Assembly (NCBI GenBank): GCA_021810625.1
Contig: JAJZIJ010000013.1
Span: forward strand, 1-64,000
DNA length: 64,000 nucleotides
Reading direction: 5' to 3'
Source of the DNA: Acidobacteriota bacterium
GTDB taxonomy: Bacteria > Acidobacteriota > Terriglobia > Terriglobales > Acidobacteriaceae
Of the stretch, positions 49,351 to 57,928 are shown one piece after another. The notes under the pieces were generated by a model. That model did not search any database, was not told the DNA's origin, and saw only the letters and a program-made list of their open reading frames with translations. A program made the position numbers and the translations under genes. Position 1 is the stretch's first letter; every line of letters begins with the position of its first letter.

Positions 49351-50781
49351 TCAGCGCCGATTGTCGGTGGCTGGTTCTGGATGAATAAAAACACGTCTCA
49401 CCTCTGGCATCTCCGCTTTCACGGAGTCCTCAAGCTGGGTGATGAGGGAATGTACCTTTTCCATTGACGTTTCGTCTGGCAGCGTGCAATGGCAGGCAAT
49501 CTGCAAGCGCGCGCCAATCAATCCAATGGTAACGTCATGCACGTCCAGAATCTCTGGAAATCCGCTTGCAATACGGCGCAGACGTGCCTCTATTGCCTGA
49601 TTGGCGGAGCGCCGCGCATCGCGTTCGATGGTGGCGTGCTCGCTCTCGATATGGGTTAGTATGGATTGAATTTCTGGAATCTCGGCGAGCATTTCCGCTT
49701 CAATTCGCGTTGCCATCTCATGCGCGGCGCGCAGCGTGAGCGACTCCGGCACCTCCAAATGCTGCTCCAGGTGGAGTTGCCCGTTCCAGTTCTGCACAGT
49801 GACATCGTGTACGGAAAGATTGTTGTTCGCCGCCACGGCGCGGACGCGGTCGAAGATGCTCTCCGAACGGCTGGGACGAGGTACGGCATAGGTAATCACG
49901 TCAGCATTGGGAAGCACGCGATGCACCGCTGCCGCCACATTTTCTTTGATGCTTTCCGAGCGTTGAAAACTAAGATTGCGTGGCATTGCCAATTTCAGAT
50001 CGACAAAATAACGATTGCCGGAGCGCCGCAATCGAACCCGTTCCACATCCAGGACTCCTTCGGGATGTCCGATTTCATCGAGAATTTTTCGATGTGTCTC
50101 TGTTGGAGCGGTGTCGATCAGCACGTCGATGGCCTGCCGTGTCAATCGCCAGCAGACTTTCAAAATAATGATGGAAACAACGATGGCCGAGAGTGGATCG
50201 CCCAGGCGCAGCCACTTCAGATGCAGATGCGTTCCCAGATCATTTGCCAGCAGGCCGAGAATGACGGCGAGACTCGACCACATGTCCATGCCGAAGTGCA
50301 TCGCGTCGGCTTCCAGCGCCGGACTGTCGGTGTCCGACGCAGTGCGCGCCAGCGCGCGCGAGCGAAAGAAATCAACGGCCATTGAGAGTAGCAGGACGGC
50401 AAAGGCCCAAAGGGAAATCCGAACCGTATAGGTTTCGAGAAAAATGCGTCGAATCGCTTCGGTCACAATCCAGATGACCGATCCCAGCATCAGCAGCGTT
50501 TCGGTAAAGGCTGCAAGATTTTCAATCTTGGCATGGCCGTAGGGATGGTTTTCATCCGCAGGACGGTCGGAAACCGTCACTGACGTTAGGGTAATGGCGG
50601 AAGCAACCAGGTCAAGGCCGGAGTGCGCTGCCTCAGAAAACATGCCAATGCTGCCGCTGTAGGTGGCGGCAATCAACTTCAGAACTGTAATGCCACAAGC
50701 GGCCAGCACAGAGACCAGCGCGGTGCGCGTCTTTTTTGCCGGGGAAGAGAGTGGCATCGTTCTGGATATTGTCCGTGTCAT
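49351..50781 (-). CDS. cation diffusion facilitator with three cytoplasmic repeats
   Basis: 476 residues, against about 300 for common CDF proteins. The membrane part (about 15-210) has FSEAAHSGLDLVASAITL and EADAMHFGMDMWSSLAVILG, whose Asp and His residues form the Zn/Fe/Co transport site, plus HPYGHAKIENLAAF. Three ferredoxin-like ZT-dimer repeats appear to follow: VLDVERVRLRRSGNRYFVDLKL, SVHDVTVQNWNGQLHLEQHL and ILDVHDVTIGLIGARLQIACHC, each with a helix then EIP/MPE-type turn. One such domain is usual. The start at 50781 has AAGGAC upstream. Metal specificity cannot be told. Confidence 0.87.
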   Translation of the reverse strand: MTRTISRTMPLSSPAKKTRTALVSVLAACGITVLKLIAATYSGSIGMFSEAAHSGLDLVASAITLTSVTVSDRPADENHPYGHAKIENLAAFTETLLMLGSVIWIVTEAIRRIFLETYTVRISLWAFAVLLLSMAVDFFRSRALARTASDTDSPALEADAMHFGMDMWSSLAVILGLLANDLGTHLHLKWLRLGDPLSAIVVSIIILKVCWRLTRQAIDVLIDTAPTETHRKILDEIGHPEGVLDVERVRLRRSGNRYFVDLKLAMPRNLSFQRSESIKENVAAAVHRVLPNADVITYAVPRPSRSESIFDRVRAVAANNNLSVHDVTVQNWNGQLHLEQHLEVPESLTLRAAHEMATRIEAEMLAEIPEIQSILTHIESEHATIERDARRSANQAIEARLRRIASGFPEILDVHDVTIGLIGARLQIACHCTLPDETSMEKVHSLITQLEDSVKAEMPEVRRVFIHPEPATDNRR

Positions 50782-50818
50782 TTTGCATGTCCTTCGCAAC
50801 CGATGCGTCGGAGTGCGC

Positions 50819-51559
50819 CTATGGTTTCACGGCGCGGTAGAGTCCGGCAATGCCAAAGGTGTACGGCGTCCAGGAGATGTGGCGAAATCCAGCCGCCGAC
50901 ATCATGGCCTGCATCTCGCTCGGCGCGGGAAAGCGATGCACCGATTGGGGGAGATACGCATACGGCCCTGCCGTGCCGGAAATCCATGTTCCGATGCGCG
51001 GCAGCACGCGCCGAAAATAAAATTGATAGAGCCTGCCCATGATTCCGCTCGGCTCGTTGAAATCGAGAATGCCAACTTCGCCGCCGGGACGCAGCACGCG
51101 ATACATTTCTTGCAGCCCCGCAGCATAGTTGGCCAGATTGCGGAATCCAAAGGCCGTCGTGAGTAGATCGGCGGAGTCTTCGGCCAGTGGCAGCGCGAGG
51201 GCATCTGCTTCGATGGCGATGGCTCCCAGCGCAGAAAATTTTCTCTGGCCACGCGCCAGCATCTCATGGGCGAAATCAATAGCCAGAACAGGAGCGCCCG
51301 GCTTGGGCCGATGACGCAGCAGAGCCAGCGTCATATCTCCAGTGCCGCAGCAGAGATCGACGATGGTTGCCTCTGGCTGCCGCAGAATGTGGCGAAAAAC
51401 GCGGGCCGTTCTCCACCACCAAAGACGGTCGATGTTGGCCGAGAGCACATGATTCAGCAGGTCATAACGCGGCGCAATCTCATTGAACATGGATTGCACC
51501 GCATGGCTGGCGCTCTGCTCCGTTGTTGCGCCTTGCGGCTCTGCTCCACGGGCTGGCAT
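50819..51559 (-). CDS. menG: demethylmenaquinone/ubiquinone C-methyltransferase
   Basis: 246 residues. UbiE/MenG methylates the quinone ring late in synthesis. Seen: VQSMFNEIAPRYDLLNHVLS, the SAM loop TIVDLCCGTGDMTLALL, ADALALPLAEDSADLLTTAFGFRNLANY and YRVLRPGGEVGILDFNEPSG. Menaquinone is the expected quinone for this lineage (inference). GGAG stands 7 bases before the start, and only 2 bases separate it from aroB, so the two are co-transcribed. Confidence 0.93.
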   Translation of the reverse strand: MPARGAEPQGATTEQSASHAVQSMFNEIAPRYDLLNHVLSANIDRLWWWRTARVFRHILRQPEATIVDLCCGTGDMTLALLRHRPKPGAPVLAIDFAHEMLARGQRKFSALGAIAIEADALALPLAEDSADLLTTAFGFRNLANYAAGLQEMYRVLRPGGEVGILDFNEPSGIMGRLYQFYFRRVLPRIGTWISGTAGPYAYLPQSVHRFPAPSEMQAMMSAAGFRHISWTPYTFGIAGLYRAVKP

Positions 51560-51561
51560 CG

Positions 51562-52668
51562 TCAGGCTCCGGTCTCTCGCACGGCCTGCATCATGCTCTG
51601 GATGGCGCGATGCAGTTCTTGCGTGGTTACATCGGATGTCACAATGGCCTTGCCGATTTTGACGGGAAGAACAAAGTTGCGCGTGTCAGAGCGATTCTTT
51701 TTATCTGCGGAAGTTAAATCCAGCAAACGCTGCGCTGTGGCGGAGAAGCGCGGCAGCGGGCCAAAGTGATGGATCAGGCGCTCGATGCGCGCAGCATCGT
51801 TTGCTGGCAGTGCAGCGCGGGCCGCAGCCAGCCGCACTGCGGCGATCATGCCCCAGGCGATGGCCTCCCCATGCCGCAGCGCGCGATATTGCGTTGCCGC
51901 TTCAATGGCGTGCCCGACCGTGTGTCCAAGATTCAGCAGCATTCTTTGGCCGGATTCGTACTCATCCGCGCTGACGATCCTGGCCTTGATGCCAACGGAG
52001 ACGCGGATGGCATAGGCAAGCGCATCGACATCGCCACGCAGCATCGCGTCCGCATTTTTTTCCAGCCATGCAAAGAAACGCGCATCGCCCAACACTGCGG
52101 CTTTGATGCTCTCCATGATGCCGGAACGCAGCTCCCGCAGCGGCAACGTGGCGAGCAATTTTGGATCAGTAAGAACCGTGGCGGGATGGTGAAAACTTCC
52201 AATCAGATTTTTTCCAGTGCGTAAATTTACGCCGGTTTTGCCGCCGACAGAGGAATCGATTTGCGCCAGATATGTCGTTGGCACCTGCACATAAGGAATG
52301 CCGCGCATGTAGATGGCGGCAAGAAATCCGGCCAAATCGCCGACCACGCCGCCACCAAAGGCAAGCAGCAGGGAATCGCGGCGAGCCTGCGCCTGCACCA
52401 GTTCGTCTGCCAGCTTTTCCAGCGCGGAGAGGCGCTTGTAGCGTTCGCCGGAGGGAAGAAACAGAATGCATGGCGCGTCCTTCCCCTTGGGAAAGGAGGC
52501 TAAGAAAGGTTTGTGCCACAGCGCCCATATCTCCGGCGTTGTGACCACGAATAATTTTCTCTTGGCAAGGCCCAGCGGGCGCAGTTGGCGGTAGAGCTTC
52601 GGGAGCAGGCTAGGCTCCACGCGAACGACATATTTTCCGCCAGCGACATGAACAGGAATGTTGGACAC
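51562..52668 (-). CDS. aroB: 3-dehydroquinate synthase
   Basis: 368 residues. Second step of the shikimate pathway, using NAD and Zn or Co. Seen: the NAD site GGGVVGDLAGFLAAIYMRGIPYVQVPTTYLAQIDSSVGGKTGVNLRTGKNLIGSFHHPATVLTD, RSGIMESIKAAVLGD, and the metal ligands in LLNLGHTVGHAIEAATQYRALRHGEAIAWGMIAA. First of a leftward run aroB, menG, CDF, osmC-like, PASTA. Diverges from nadB across about 110 bases. Confidence 0.96.
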   Translation of the reverse strand: MSNIPVHVAGGKYVVRVEPSLLPKLYRQLRPLGLAKRKLFVVTTPEIWALWHKPFLASFPKGKDAPCILFLPSGERYKRLSALEKLADELVQAQARRDSLLLAFGGGVVGDLAGFLAAIYMRGIPYVQVPTTYLAQIDSSVGGKTGVNLRTGKNLIGSFHHPATVLTDPKLLATLPLRELRSGIMESIKAAVLGDARFFAWLEKNADAMLRGDVDALAYAIRVSVGIKARIVSADEYESGQRMLLNLGHTVGHAIEAATQYRALRHGEAIAWGMIAAVRLAAARAALPANDAARIERLIHHFGPLPRFSATAQRLLDLTSADKKNRSDTRNFVLPVKIGKAIVTSDVTTQELHRAIQSMMQAVRETGA

Positions 52669-52777
52669 AATGGTTGTATCGTATCGCAGGCGGGGAGAGT
52701 TTTCTTGCTGCCATGCGCGACGACTTCGATTCTGGCGCTATCGCGTGCCCATCTTGTCGCGTGCTAGTCTCAATTCG

Positions 52778-54367
52778 GTGGGAGTTCTTTCTACGGTCGA
52801 TTTCGTTGTTGTCGGAGCGGGCATTGCCGGTCTGCGCGCCGCCATTACCCTGGCTGGCGCGGGCCAGGTTCTGGTAGTTACCAAGGAGTGCGCTGCCGAA
52901 TCCAACACGCAATATGCGCAGGGTGGGATCGCCGTCGCGATGGGCGGCGAGGAGGATGTTGCGCTGCATTTGCAGGACACCCTCGCCGCAGGCGATGGGT
53001 TGGTGGAGGAATCCGCGGCGGCCACTCTGGTGCGGGAAGGCCCGCTGCGTGTGCAGGAGTTGCTGGAGTGGGGTACGGTCTTCGACCGTGACCACGGGGA
53101 GTTGATGCGCACGCGGGAAGGCGCGCACAGCCTGCCTCGCATTCTGCACGCCAACGGGGATGCGACGGGCCGGGAGATTGGTCGGGCGCTGCTGCAACAC
53201 GCGCTCAGCGATCCGCGCATTACGTTGATGGAGTGGGCGACCACGCTGGATTTGATTGTGCAGAATGGCCGCGTCGTCGGGCTGTCGTTGCTGGATCGCG
53301 CTGGCACCAAGCACATCGTGGCCACGCGCGCGGTTTTGTTGGCCAGTGGCGGCGCAGGTCAGGTCTATAGCGACACCACCAACCCGCCTGTGGCCACAGG
53401 CGATGGCATCGCGATGGCCTATCGCGCGGGCGCGGAGATATCCGACATGGAGTTTTATCAGTTCCACCCGACGGCGCTCAGCCTGCCGGGCGTGCCGCGC
53501 TTTTTGCTCTCGGAGGCGCTGCGTGGCGAGGGAGCCGTGCTGCGCAATCATCGCCAGGAGCGATTTATGGATCGCTATCATCCGCTGGCGGAGCTTGCGC
53601 CGCGCGATGTTGTAGCCCGCGCCATTACGCGGGAGAGCTTGAGCGACAAGCCGGGTGAAATTCTTCCGGTTTATCTCGACATGCGTCACATTACCGGCAT
53701 GGATTTGAGCCAGCGCTTTCCGGGGATCTCAACATTTCTGCGTCAGCATGGATTGGATATTTCTCGCGATCTGATTCCGGTTCGGCCCGCCGCGCATTAT
53801 CTGATGGGCGGTGTGCGGACAGATGTGGATGGTCGCACTTCGCTGCCCGGCCTGTATGCTGCGGGCGAAGTCGCCTGCACCGGAGTGCATGGAGCGAATC
53901 GTCTGGCCAGCAATTCTTTACTGGAGGGACTGGTCTTTGGCGCGCGCGCCGGAGAAGCGATGCGCAAAGAAACGCAGGCGACCCCCACACTGAAAGCCAT
54001 GCCGCCATCTCAACAGACGACAACAGACACGGCTGCGATTCATGCGCTGCGCGATGCTCTACGCGATGCCATGTGGCGCGATGCGGGATTACTGCGCGAG
54101 GAGCATGGCCTTCGGCGCGTGCTGGCAAGGTTGCAGTCGATGGAGGCGCAGCTTCCCGCGCCGGAAACGCGCGACGCGGTCGAGCTGCGCAATCTGCATA
54201 CGGTGGGCACGCTGATTGCCCGATCCGCGCTGGCACGACGAGAGTCGCGTGGTGCCCATGCGCGCACGGATGCCCCGGAGAAGCTGGCAGGCTTGCCGCT
54301 GCACTCCTGTATTCGCGAGGGGCAACAGGTTCGCTTCGTCAGGTTTGGCGACGAGTCGGCTGCGTAA
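52778..54367 (+). CDS. nadB: L-aspartate oxidase
   Basis: 529 residues from a GTG start at 52778. Makes iminoaspartate for NAD synthesis, with FAD. Seen: FVVVGAGIAGLRAAITLAGAG (FAD), SNTQYAQGGIAVAMG, FYQFHPTALSLPG, LAPRDVVARAIT with the active-site Arg, and GLYAAGEVACTGVHGANRLASNSLLEGLVFGARAG, then a helical C-terminal domain. The open frame reaches back to 52658 but that part reads as shadow of aroB's leader and has no FAD homology. No strong ribosome site is visible, so the start is uncertain. Its 3' end overlaps TerC by 29 bases. nadA lies 3.6 kb on. Confidence 0.93.
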   Translation: MGVLSTVDFVVVGAGIAGLRAAITLAGAGQVLVVTKECAAESNTQYAQGGIAVAMGGEEDVALHLQDTLAAGDGLVEESAAATLVREGPLRVQELLEWGTVFDRDHGELMRTREGAHSLPRILHANGDATGREIGRALLQHALSDPRITLMEWATTLDLIVQNGRVVGLSLLDRAGTKHIVATRAVLLASGGAGQVYSDTTNPPVATGDGIAMAYRAGAEISDMEFYQFHPTALSLPGVPRFLLSEALRGEGAVLRNHRQERFMDRYHPLAELAPRDVVARAITRESLSDKPGEILPVYLDMRHITGMDLSQRFPGISTFLRQHGLDISRDLIPVRPAAHYLMGGVRTDVDGRTSLPGLYAAGEVACTGVHGANRLASNSLLEGLVFGARAGEAMRKETQATPTLKAMPPSQQTTTDTAAIHALRDALRDAMWRDAGLLREEHGLRRVLARLQSMEAQLPAPETRDAVELRNLHTVGTLIARSALARRESRGAHARTDAPEKLAGLPLHSCIREGQQVRFVRFGDESAA

Positions 54368-55274
54368 ACAGCGACAGTAAAATTGTCAGCGCGATTATCG
54401 CCGCCAGCACACCCAGCGAGACGGCAATGGGAATCTTCAACACATGACTGAGCAGCATCTTGGCTCCGACAAAAAGAAGAAGAACGGCCAGACCATCGTG
54501 CAGGCGATGGAGTTTTTCCAACATTCCGGCGACCACAAAGTACAGCGACCGCAGGCCCACCACGGCAAAAATGTTGGAGGCATACACCACAAAAGCATGG
54601 CGCGATACAGCCAGCACGGCGGGGATGGAATCCACGGCAAAGAGCAGGTCAGTGATTTCAACGACGATCAATGCGAGCAGAAGATGCGTGCCGCGCAGGC
54701 GGCCCTTGTCGCGTACAAAAAAACGGCTGCCATCCATGCGGGAGGACAGGGGAAGGTGTCGGGCAAGAAATGTGATCCAGCGTGGCTGCGATCCATGCTG
54801 CGCATCTGTTCGTTGACGCAGTAGGCGCAACGCGGCCAGCAGCAGAAGAATGCCAAATGCATAGGTGATCCACGCAAAAATATGCACCAGCGCCAGCCCT
54901 GCGGCAATCATGCCAGCGCGTAGAACGATGGCTCCCAGCACGCCCCAGAAGAGTGCGCGACGCTGTTGCTGCGGGTTCAGATCGAAAGCTCGAAAGAGGA
55001 GAAGGAAGATAAGCAGATTGTCGATGCTAAGCGATTCTTCAATGCCATAACCGGCCAGATATTCTGCGGCCAATTGCGGACGCAAGGCGTGCCCGATCAG
55101 CAGCGCGAAGAGTAACGCGGAGATGATCCAGACTGCGGTCATCCAGAATGCAGCGCGATGCGACGCGGGCATGTCCGACTGGCGCGCGCGCGCAACGCCA
55201 GCGTCCAACGCCAGCAGCGCCAGCAGCAGCAGATGAAAGACGATCCACAGCCATAGGGGAGCGGAGCCAAGCAT
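54339..55274 (-). CDS. TerC/Alx family membrane protein
   Basis: 311 residues with about eight membrane segments. Family marks: EESLSIDNLLIFLLLFRAF in the middle, EITDLLFAVDSIPAVLAVSRHAFVVYASNIFAVVGLRSLYFVVAG later; both carry the Asp residues shared by TerC proteins. The family is linked to Mn efflux and tellurite resistance, and some members load Mn into exported proteins. I see no yybP-ykoY riboswitch in the leader. Ends inside the 3' end of nadB, convergent. Confidence 0.9.
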   Translation of the reverse strand: MLGSAPLWLWIVFHLLLLALLALDAGVARARQSDMPASHRAAFWMTAVWIISALLFALLIGHALRPQLAAEYLAGYGIEESLSIDNLLIFLLLFRAFDLNPQQQRRALFWGVLGAIVLRAGMIAAGLALVHIFAWITYAFGILLLLAALRLLRQRTDAQHGSQPRWITFLARHLPLSSRMDGSRFFVRDKGRLRGTHLLLALIVVEITDLLFAVDSIPAVLAVSRHAFVVYASNIFAVVGLRSLYFVVAGMLEKLHRLHDGLAVLLLFVGAKMLLSHVLKIPIAVSLGVLAAIIALTILLSLFTQPTRRQT

Positions 55275-55350
55275 GTGCCGATGCTATCGCAGCCAATGCT
55301 GCTTGCGAAGCCCCGCGTGAAAGGATTTTTTTGCGAGCGCCGAAGACTTG

Positions 55351-56325
55351 TTAGCGTTGATTGAGAAGATGGATGGTCGTGGCCACGGTCTGGCCGGAGA
55401 TGGTCAGGCTGCGAGCGCTGATTTTATCCATCGTGTCCTCCGCCGTGTGGTGGTAGCCATCGGGATGCGTCGCGTCATGCGGCCCGTAGTCGATGTCGAT
55501 GATGTCCGCCGTGGGAACGCCGCGTTGCACAAAGGGAAGTTGGTCGTCCTCCACCTGATCCTGACGCTCAAAAAAGTACGAGGCGTATCCATCCTGCTGC
55601 GCCGCTTTGTAGATCAAATCCTCCAGCCACGGCGTGGAGTTCATCTCGCGGGATATATCCAGTTGCTTGTCGCCGATCATGTCGGTCAACAGGAATGCCC
55701 GAATGCGCTTGAGCGTTCCGTCGCGCTCCCATTTGGCCGCCAGATGCCGACTGCCGTAAAGAGAGTCGGAATCTGTCCATTGAGATTTGATGGATTCTTC
55801 TCCATCAAAAAAGACCAGCCAGACGCTATAGCCATCGAGTGTTTTTCCGCGCAATCCATTGGCGAGTTCCACCAGCAGGCCCACGGTCGCGCCGCCGTCA
55901 TTGGCTCCTACAAAGGAGGTATTACGCAGCCAGTAGTTTGTCTCATAGTGCGAAGCGACGACAATTACGCCGTCTTTTTTTCCGGGAAACTTCACGATGA
56001 AATTGTGCATCGTCAGCGGGCCGATGGGTGTGCTGGAAGTAAAGGTGTCCTCTTCCAGATTGTCCTTGGCGAAGTGTTGCTTGAGGAATTTTTCCGCGCA
56101 GAGATGGCCGGGACTCCCAATCCAGCGCGGGCCGCAGGCAACGAATTTGTCGGCGTACTCATAGGCCAGATTGCCGTTGAAGCGCGGGGAGGCTGGGGCC
56201 GCGTGCGTGGCAGTTGTGGGCTTTGTTGCTGCGAGGAGTGGTGATGCGAAGAGCGCGAGGAGGCAGAGTATCCCCCACGCGGCACGAAGAGGAACAAACC
56301 TAAAATTAAAGATGGAGCGCGGCAT
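55351..56325 (-). CDS. M28-family glutaminyl-peptide cyclotransferase-like protein
   Basis: 324 residues. Signal peptide LRAAWGILCLLALFASPLLAA. Zinc site residues appear in VVASHYETNYW, VGANDGGATVGLLVELANGL (Asp), FFDGEESIKSQWTDSDSLYGSRHLAAKW (Glu pair) and HPDGYHHTAEDTMDKI (His). FFDGEE followed by DSLYGSRHLA matches animal glutaminyl cyclase, whose fold derives from M28 aminopeptidases; these make pyroglutamate at protein N-termini. An aminopeptidase role stays possible. Its ATG overlaps the tatC stop as TAATG, so translation is coupled to tatC. Last gene of the tat run. Confidence 0.78.
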   Translation of the reverse strand: MPRSIFNFRFVPLRAAWGILCLLALFASPLLAATKPTTATHAAPASPRFNGNLAYEYADKFVACGPRWIGSPGHLCAEKFLKQHFAKDNLEEDTFTSSTPIGPLTMHNFIVKFPGKKDGVIVVASHYETNYWLRNTSFVGANDGGATVGLLVELANGLRGKTLDGYSVWLVFFDGEESIKSQWTDSDSLYGSRHLAAKWERDGTLKRIRAFLLTDMIGDKQLDISREMNSTPWLEDLIYKAAQQDGYASYFFERQDQVEDDQLPFVQRGVPTADIIDIDYGPHDATHPDGYHHTAEDTMDKISARSLTISGQTVATTIHLLNQR

Positions 56326-57125
56326 TATGTCTCCTGTTGCGCTTTCTTTTTGCGGCGTTCTGGATGCACCATGTGGGCCACGCCGATGCTGATGAAGTAA
56401 AGGATCAGCATGGGGGCCGCAAACACGCACATGGTTAGAATATCCGGTGTCGGTGTGATGATGGCTGCAACAATAAAAATAATCAAAATGGCGTAGCGGA
56501 TATTTTTCAGCAAAAACTTGGAATTCACAATTCCAAAGAGCGCCAAAAAAAAGACCAGAATGGGCAGCTCAAAGATCAGCCCCAAGCCGAGAATGACGGT
56601 GAAGAATAGACTTTCGTACTCCTCAATCGTGACCAGAGGTTTGAACTGCGCGCCAAAGCCGATCAGAAATTCCAGCGCGCCGGGGAACACGTAGCGATAG
56701 CCAAAGAAGGCTCCGCCCAGAAAGAGGCCAACCGTGGCGAACATGAAGGGAACCACGTAGCGTCGCTCCCGTTGATACAGCCCTGGCGCGATAAAGAGCC
56801 ACAGTTGATACAGGACGAATGGCGAGGCAAGAATGATTCCGCCAAACAGGGCGATCTTCAAGTAAAAGTTGAACGGATCGACAGGATTCAGATATCCCAG
56901 CCGCGTGTCCATGTGATGCGCGGCCAAAGCCTGCGTGATGGGAGCGATCATGAAACTGGCAATGCGTTCATGAAATCCATACGCAACAAAAAATGCGACA
57001 ACGATGTAAACAACGGAGTGGATGAGTCGCTTGCGCAACTCTTCCAGATGCTCCAGCAGGCTCATGCCGGGCAGTTCCACTCGGTCGCTTACTGCCGAGC
57101 GGGCACGATCCAGAAAGTTAGCCAC
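56325..57125 (-). CDS. tatC: Sec-independent protein translocase TatC
   Basis: 266 residues with six membrane segments. Seen: MSLLEHLEELRKRLIHSVVYIVVAFFVAYGF, the conserved Glu in LGYLNPVDPFNFYLKIALFGGIILASPFVLYQLWLFIAPGLYQRERRYV, and LGLIFELPILVFFLALFG. TatC recognises twin-arginine signals. It overlaps tatA/B by 8 bases upstream and the M28 gene by one base downstream. Two Tat-signal proteins are in this window (12.9 kb and 22.1 kb). Confidence 0.96.
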   Translation of the reverse strand: MANFLDRARSAVSDRVELPGMSLLEHLEELRKRLIHSVVYIVVAFFVAYGFHERIASFMIAPITQALAAHHMDTRLGYLNPVDPFNFYLKIALFGGIILASPFVLYQLWLFIAPGLYQRERRYVVPFMFATVGLFLGGAFFGYRYVFPGALEFLIGFGAQFKPLVTIEEYESLFFTVILGLGLIFELPILVFFLALFGIVNSKFLLKNIRYAILIIFIVAAIITPTPDILTMCVFAAPMLILYFISIGVAHMVHPERRKKKAQQET

Positions 57126-57576
57126 GGGTGGATTCCACCTCTGCGGGAGAATTGGATGTGGAGGGATTTACAGCCAGAGCTTCGGGGACACCTGGGAATG
57201 TCTGGCGTGGTTCCGCGCCAGCGGCAGGCACAACGGTCAGTGGCGCGGGCACTGGTGGCTCGATCGGGTCTGCCAAGGTCGCAGCGACCACGGGCGTGGC
57301 CATCAACTCTTCCGATGGTGACGATTCAGATGGCGATGGCTCGGATGGCGACAATTCGGACGGCGGCTGAATCGCTGGCTCCGCAGGAGACGATTTCGGA
57401 TGGTCGGCTCTCTCCGACTGGCGCAATTCTTCCTCAATCTGGAACTTAAATTCATTGCTGGCGCGTCGAAACTCGCCCACGAGCCGACCCAATTGCTTGG
57501 CTATCTCCGGCAATTTCTTTGGCCCAAAGATGATGAGGGCCAATACGAAGATAAAAATGCTGTCCGATAGGCTCAT
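57118..57576 (-). CDS. TatA/TatB-type translocase subunit
   Basis: 152 residues. A short N-terminal membrane segment DSIFIFVLALIIFGPKKLPEIAKQLGRLVGEFRRASNEFKFQIEEEL gives the family: hydrophobic helix, FGP hinge and amphipathic helix. The length and the RRASNEFK helix are closer to TatB than to short TatA. The rest is Pro/Ser/Glu-rich with repeats PSELSPSEPSPSESSPSEE. Its stop overlaps the tatC start. One A/B-type gene before tatC suggests a minimal system unless a second one lies elsewhere. Confidence 0.88.
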   Translation of the reverse strand: MSLSDSIFIFVLALIIFGPKKLPEIAKQLGRLVGEFRRASNEFKFQIEEELRQSERADHPKSSPAEPAIQPPSELSPSEPSPSESSPSEELMATPVVAATLADPIEPPVPAPLTVVPAAGAEPRQTFPGVPEALAVNPSTSNSPAEVESTRG

Positions 57577-57928
57577 CGTCCTCCATCATACGCAGCCGCG
57601 AATCTCCAAACAAACCGACGCGCTGTGAGGGGTTTTGTATTCCTTCCCCTAAGGGGAAGGAAGGTTTCAACGCGAAGCGTGAAAAAACATCGCAACCATC
57701 GCAACCGAGGACGGGCGTATTACAATTGGGTTAAGAGAAGATTGTCCTCGGCGCGCATTAGGGCTGCCGGAGACATCGGAACGTTGCAACAACCCCGTGG
57801 TTTGGGCGTATGCAAGCAAGCTCCTTTTGCCCAGATACGCAGTGAAGCCACTGCAACAGAACGTGAATTGCTTTCAACATCCCCGTTTCGCGCAGGCATC
57901 GTCTGTGGCGGAACTGAAGGCGGAGTAC
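57577..57928. other. intergenic region with a palindrome, nadA leader
   Basis: 352 bases between the divergent tat operon and nadA, holding both promoters. At 57640-57662 TTCCTTCCCC and GGGGAAGGAA form a perfect 10-bp stem around TAA. I see no known riboswitch. An open frame runs into nadA from 57797 but has no homology upstream of 57929. Confidence 0.5.

Noticed and set aside
52610-53689. 359-codon minus-strand frame across nadB
   Set aside because: Shadow of nadB, which shows FAD and active-site motifs on the + strand.
55275-55350. yybP-ykoY manganese riboswitch before the TerC gene
   Set aside because: TerC genes often have one, but the leader here is only about 75 bases long and lacks the conserved loops.
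55348-56244. 298-codon + strand frame across the M28 gene
   Set aside because: Antisense of a gene with signal peptide, zinc ligands and operon position.
57797-57928. longer nadA with 44 extra N-terminal residues
   Set aside because: The GTG at 57797 has no ribosome site, the extra part has no homology, and the ATG at 57929 has a good GGAG.
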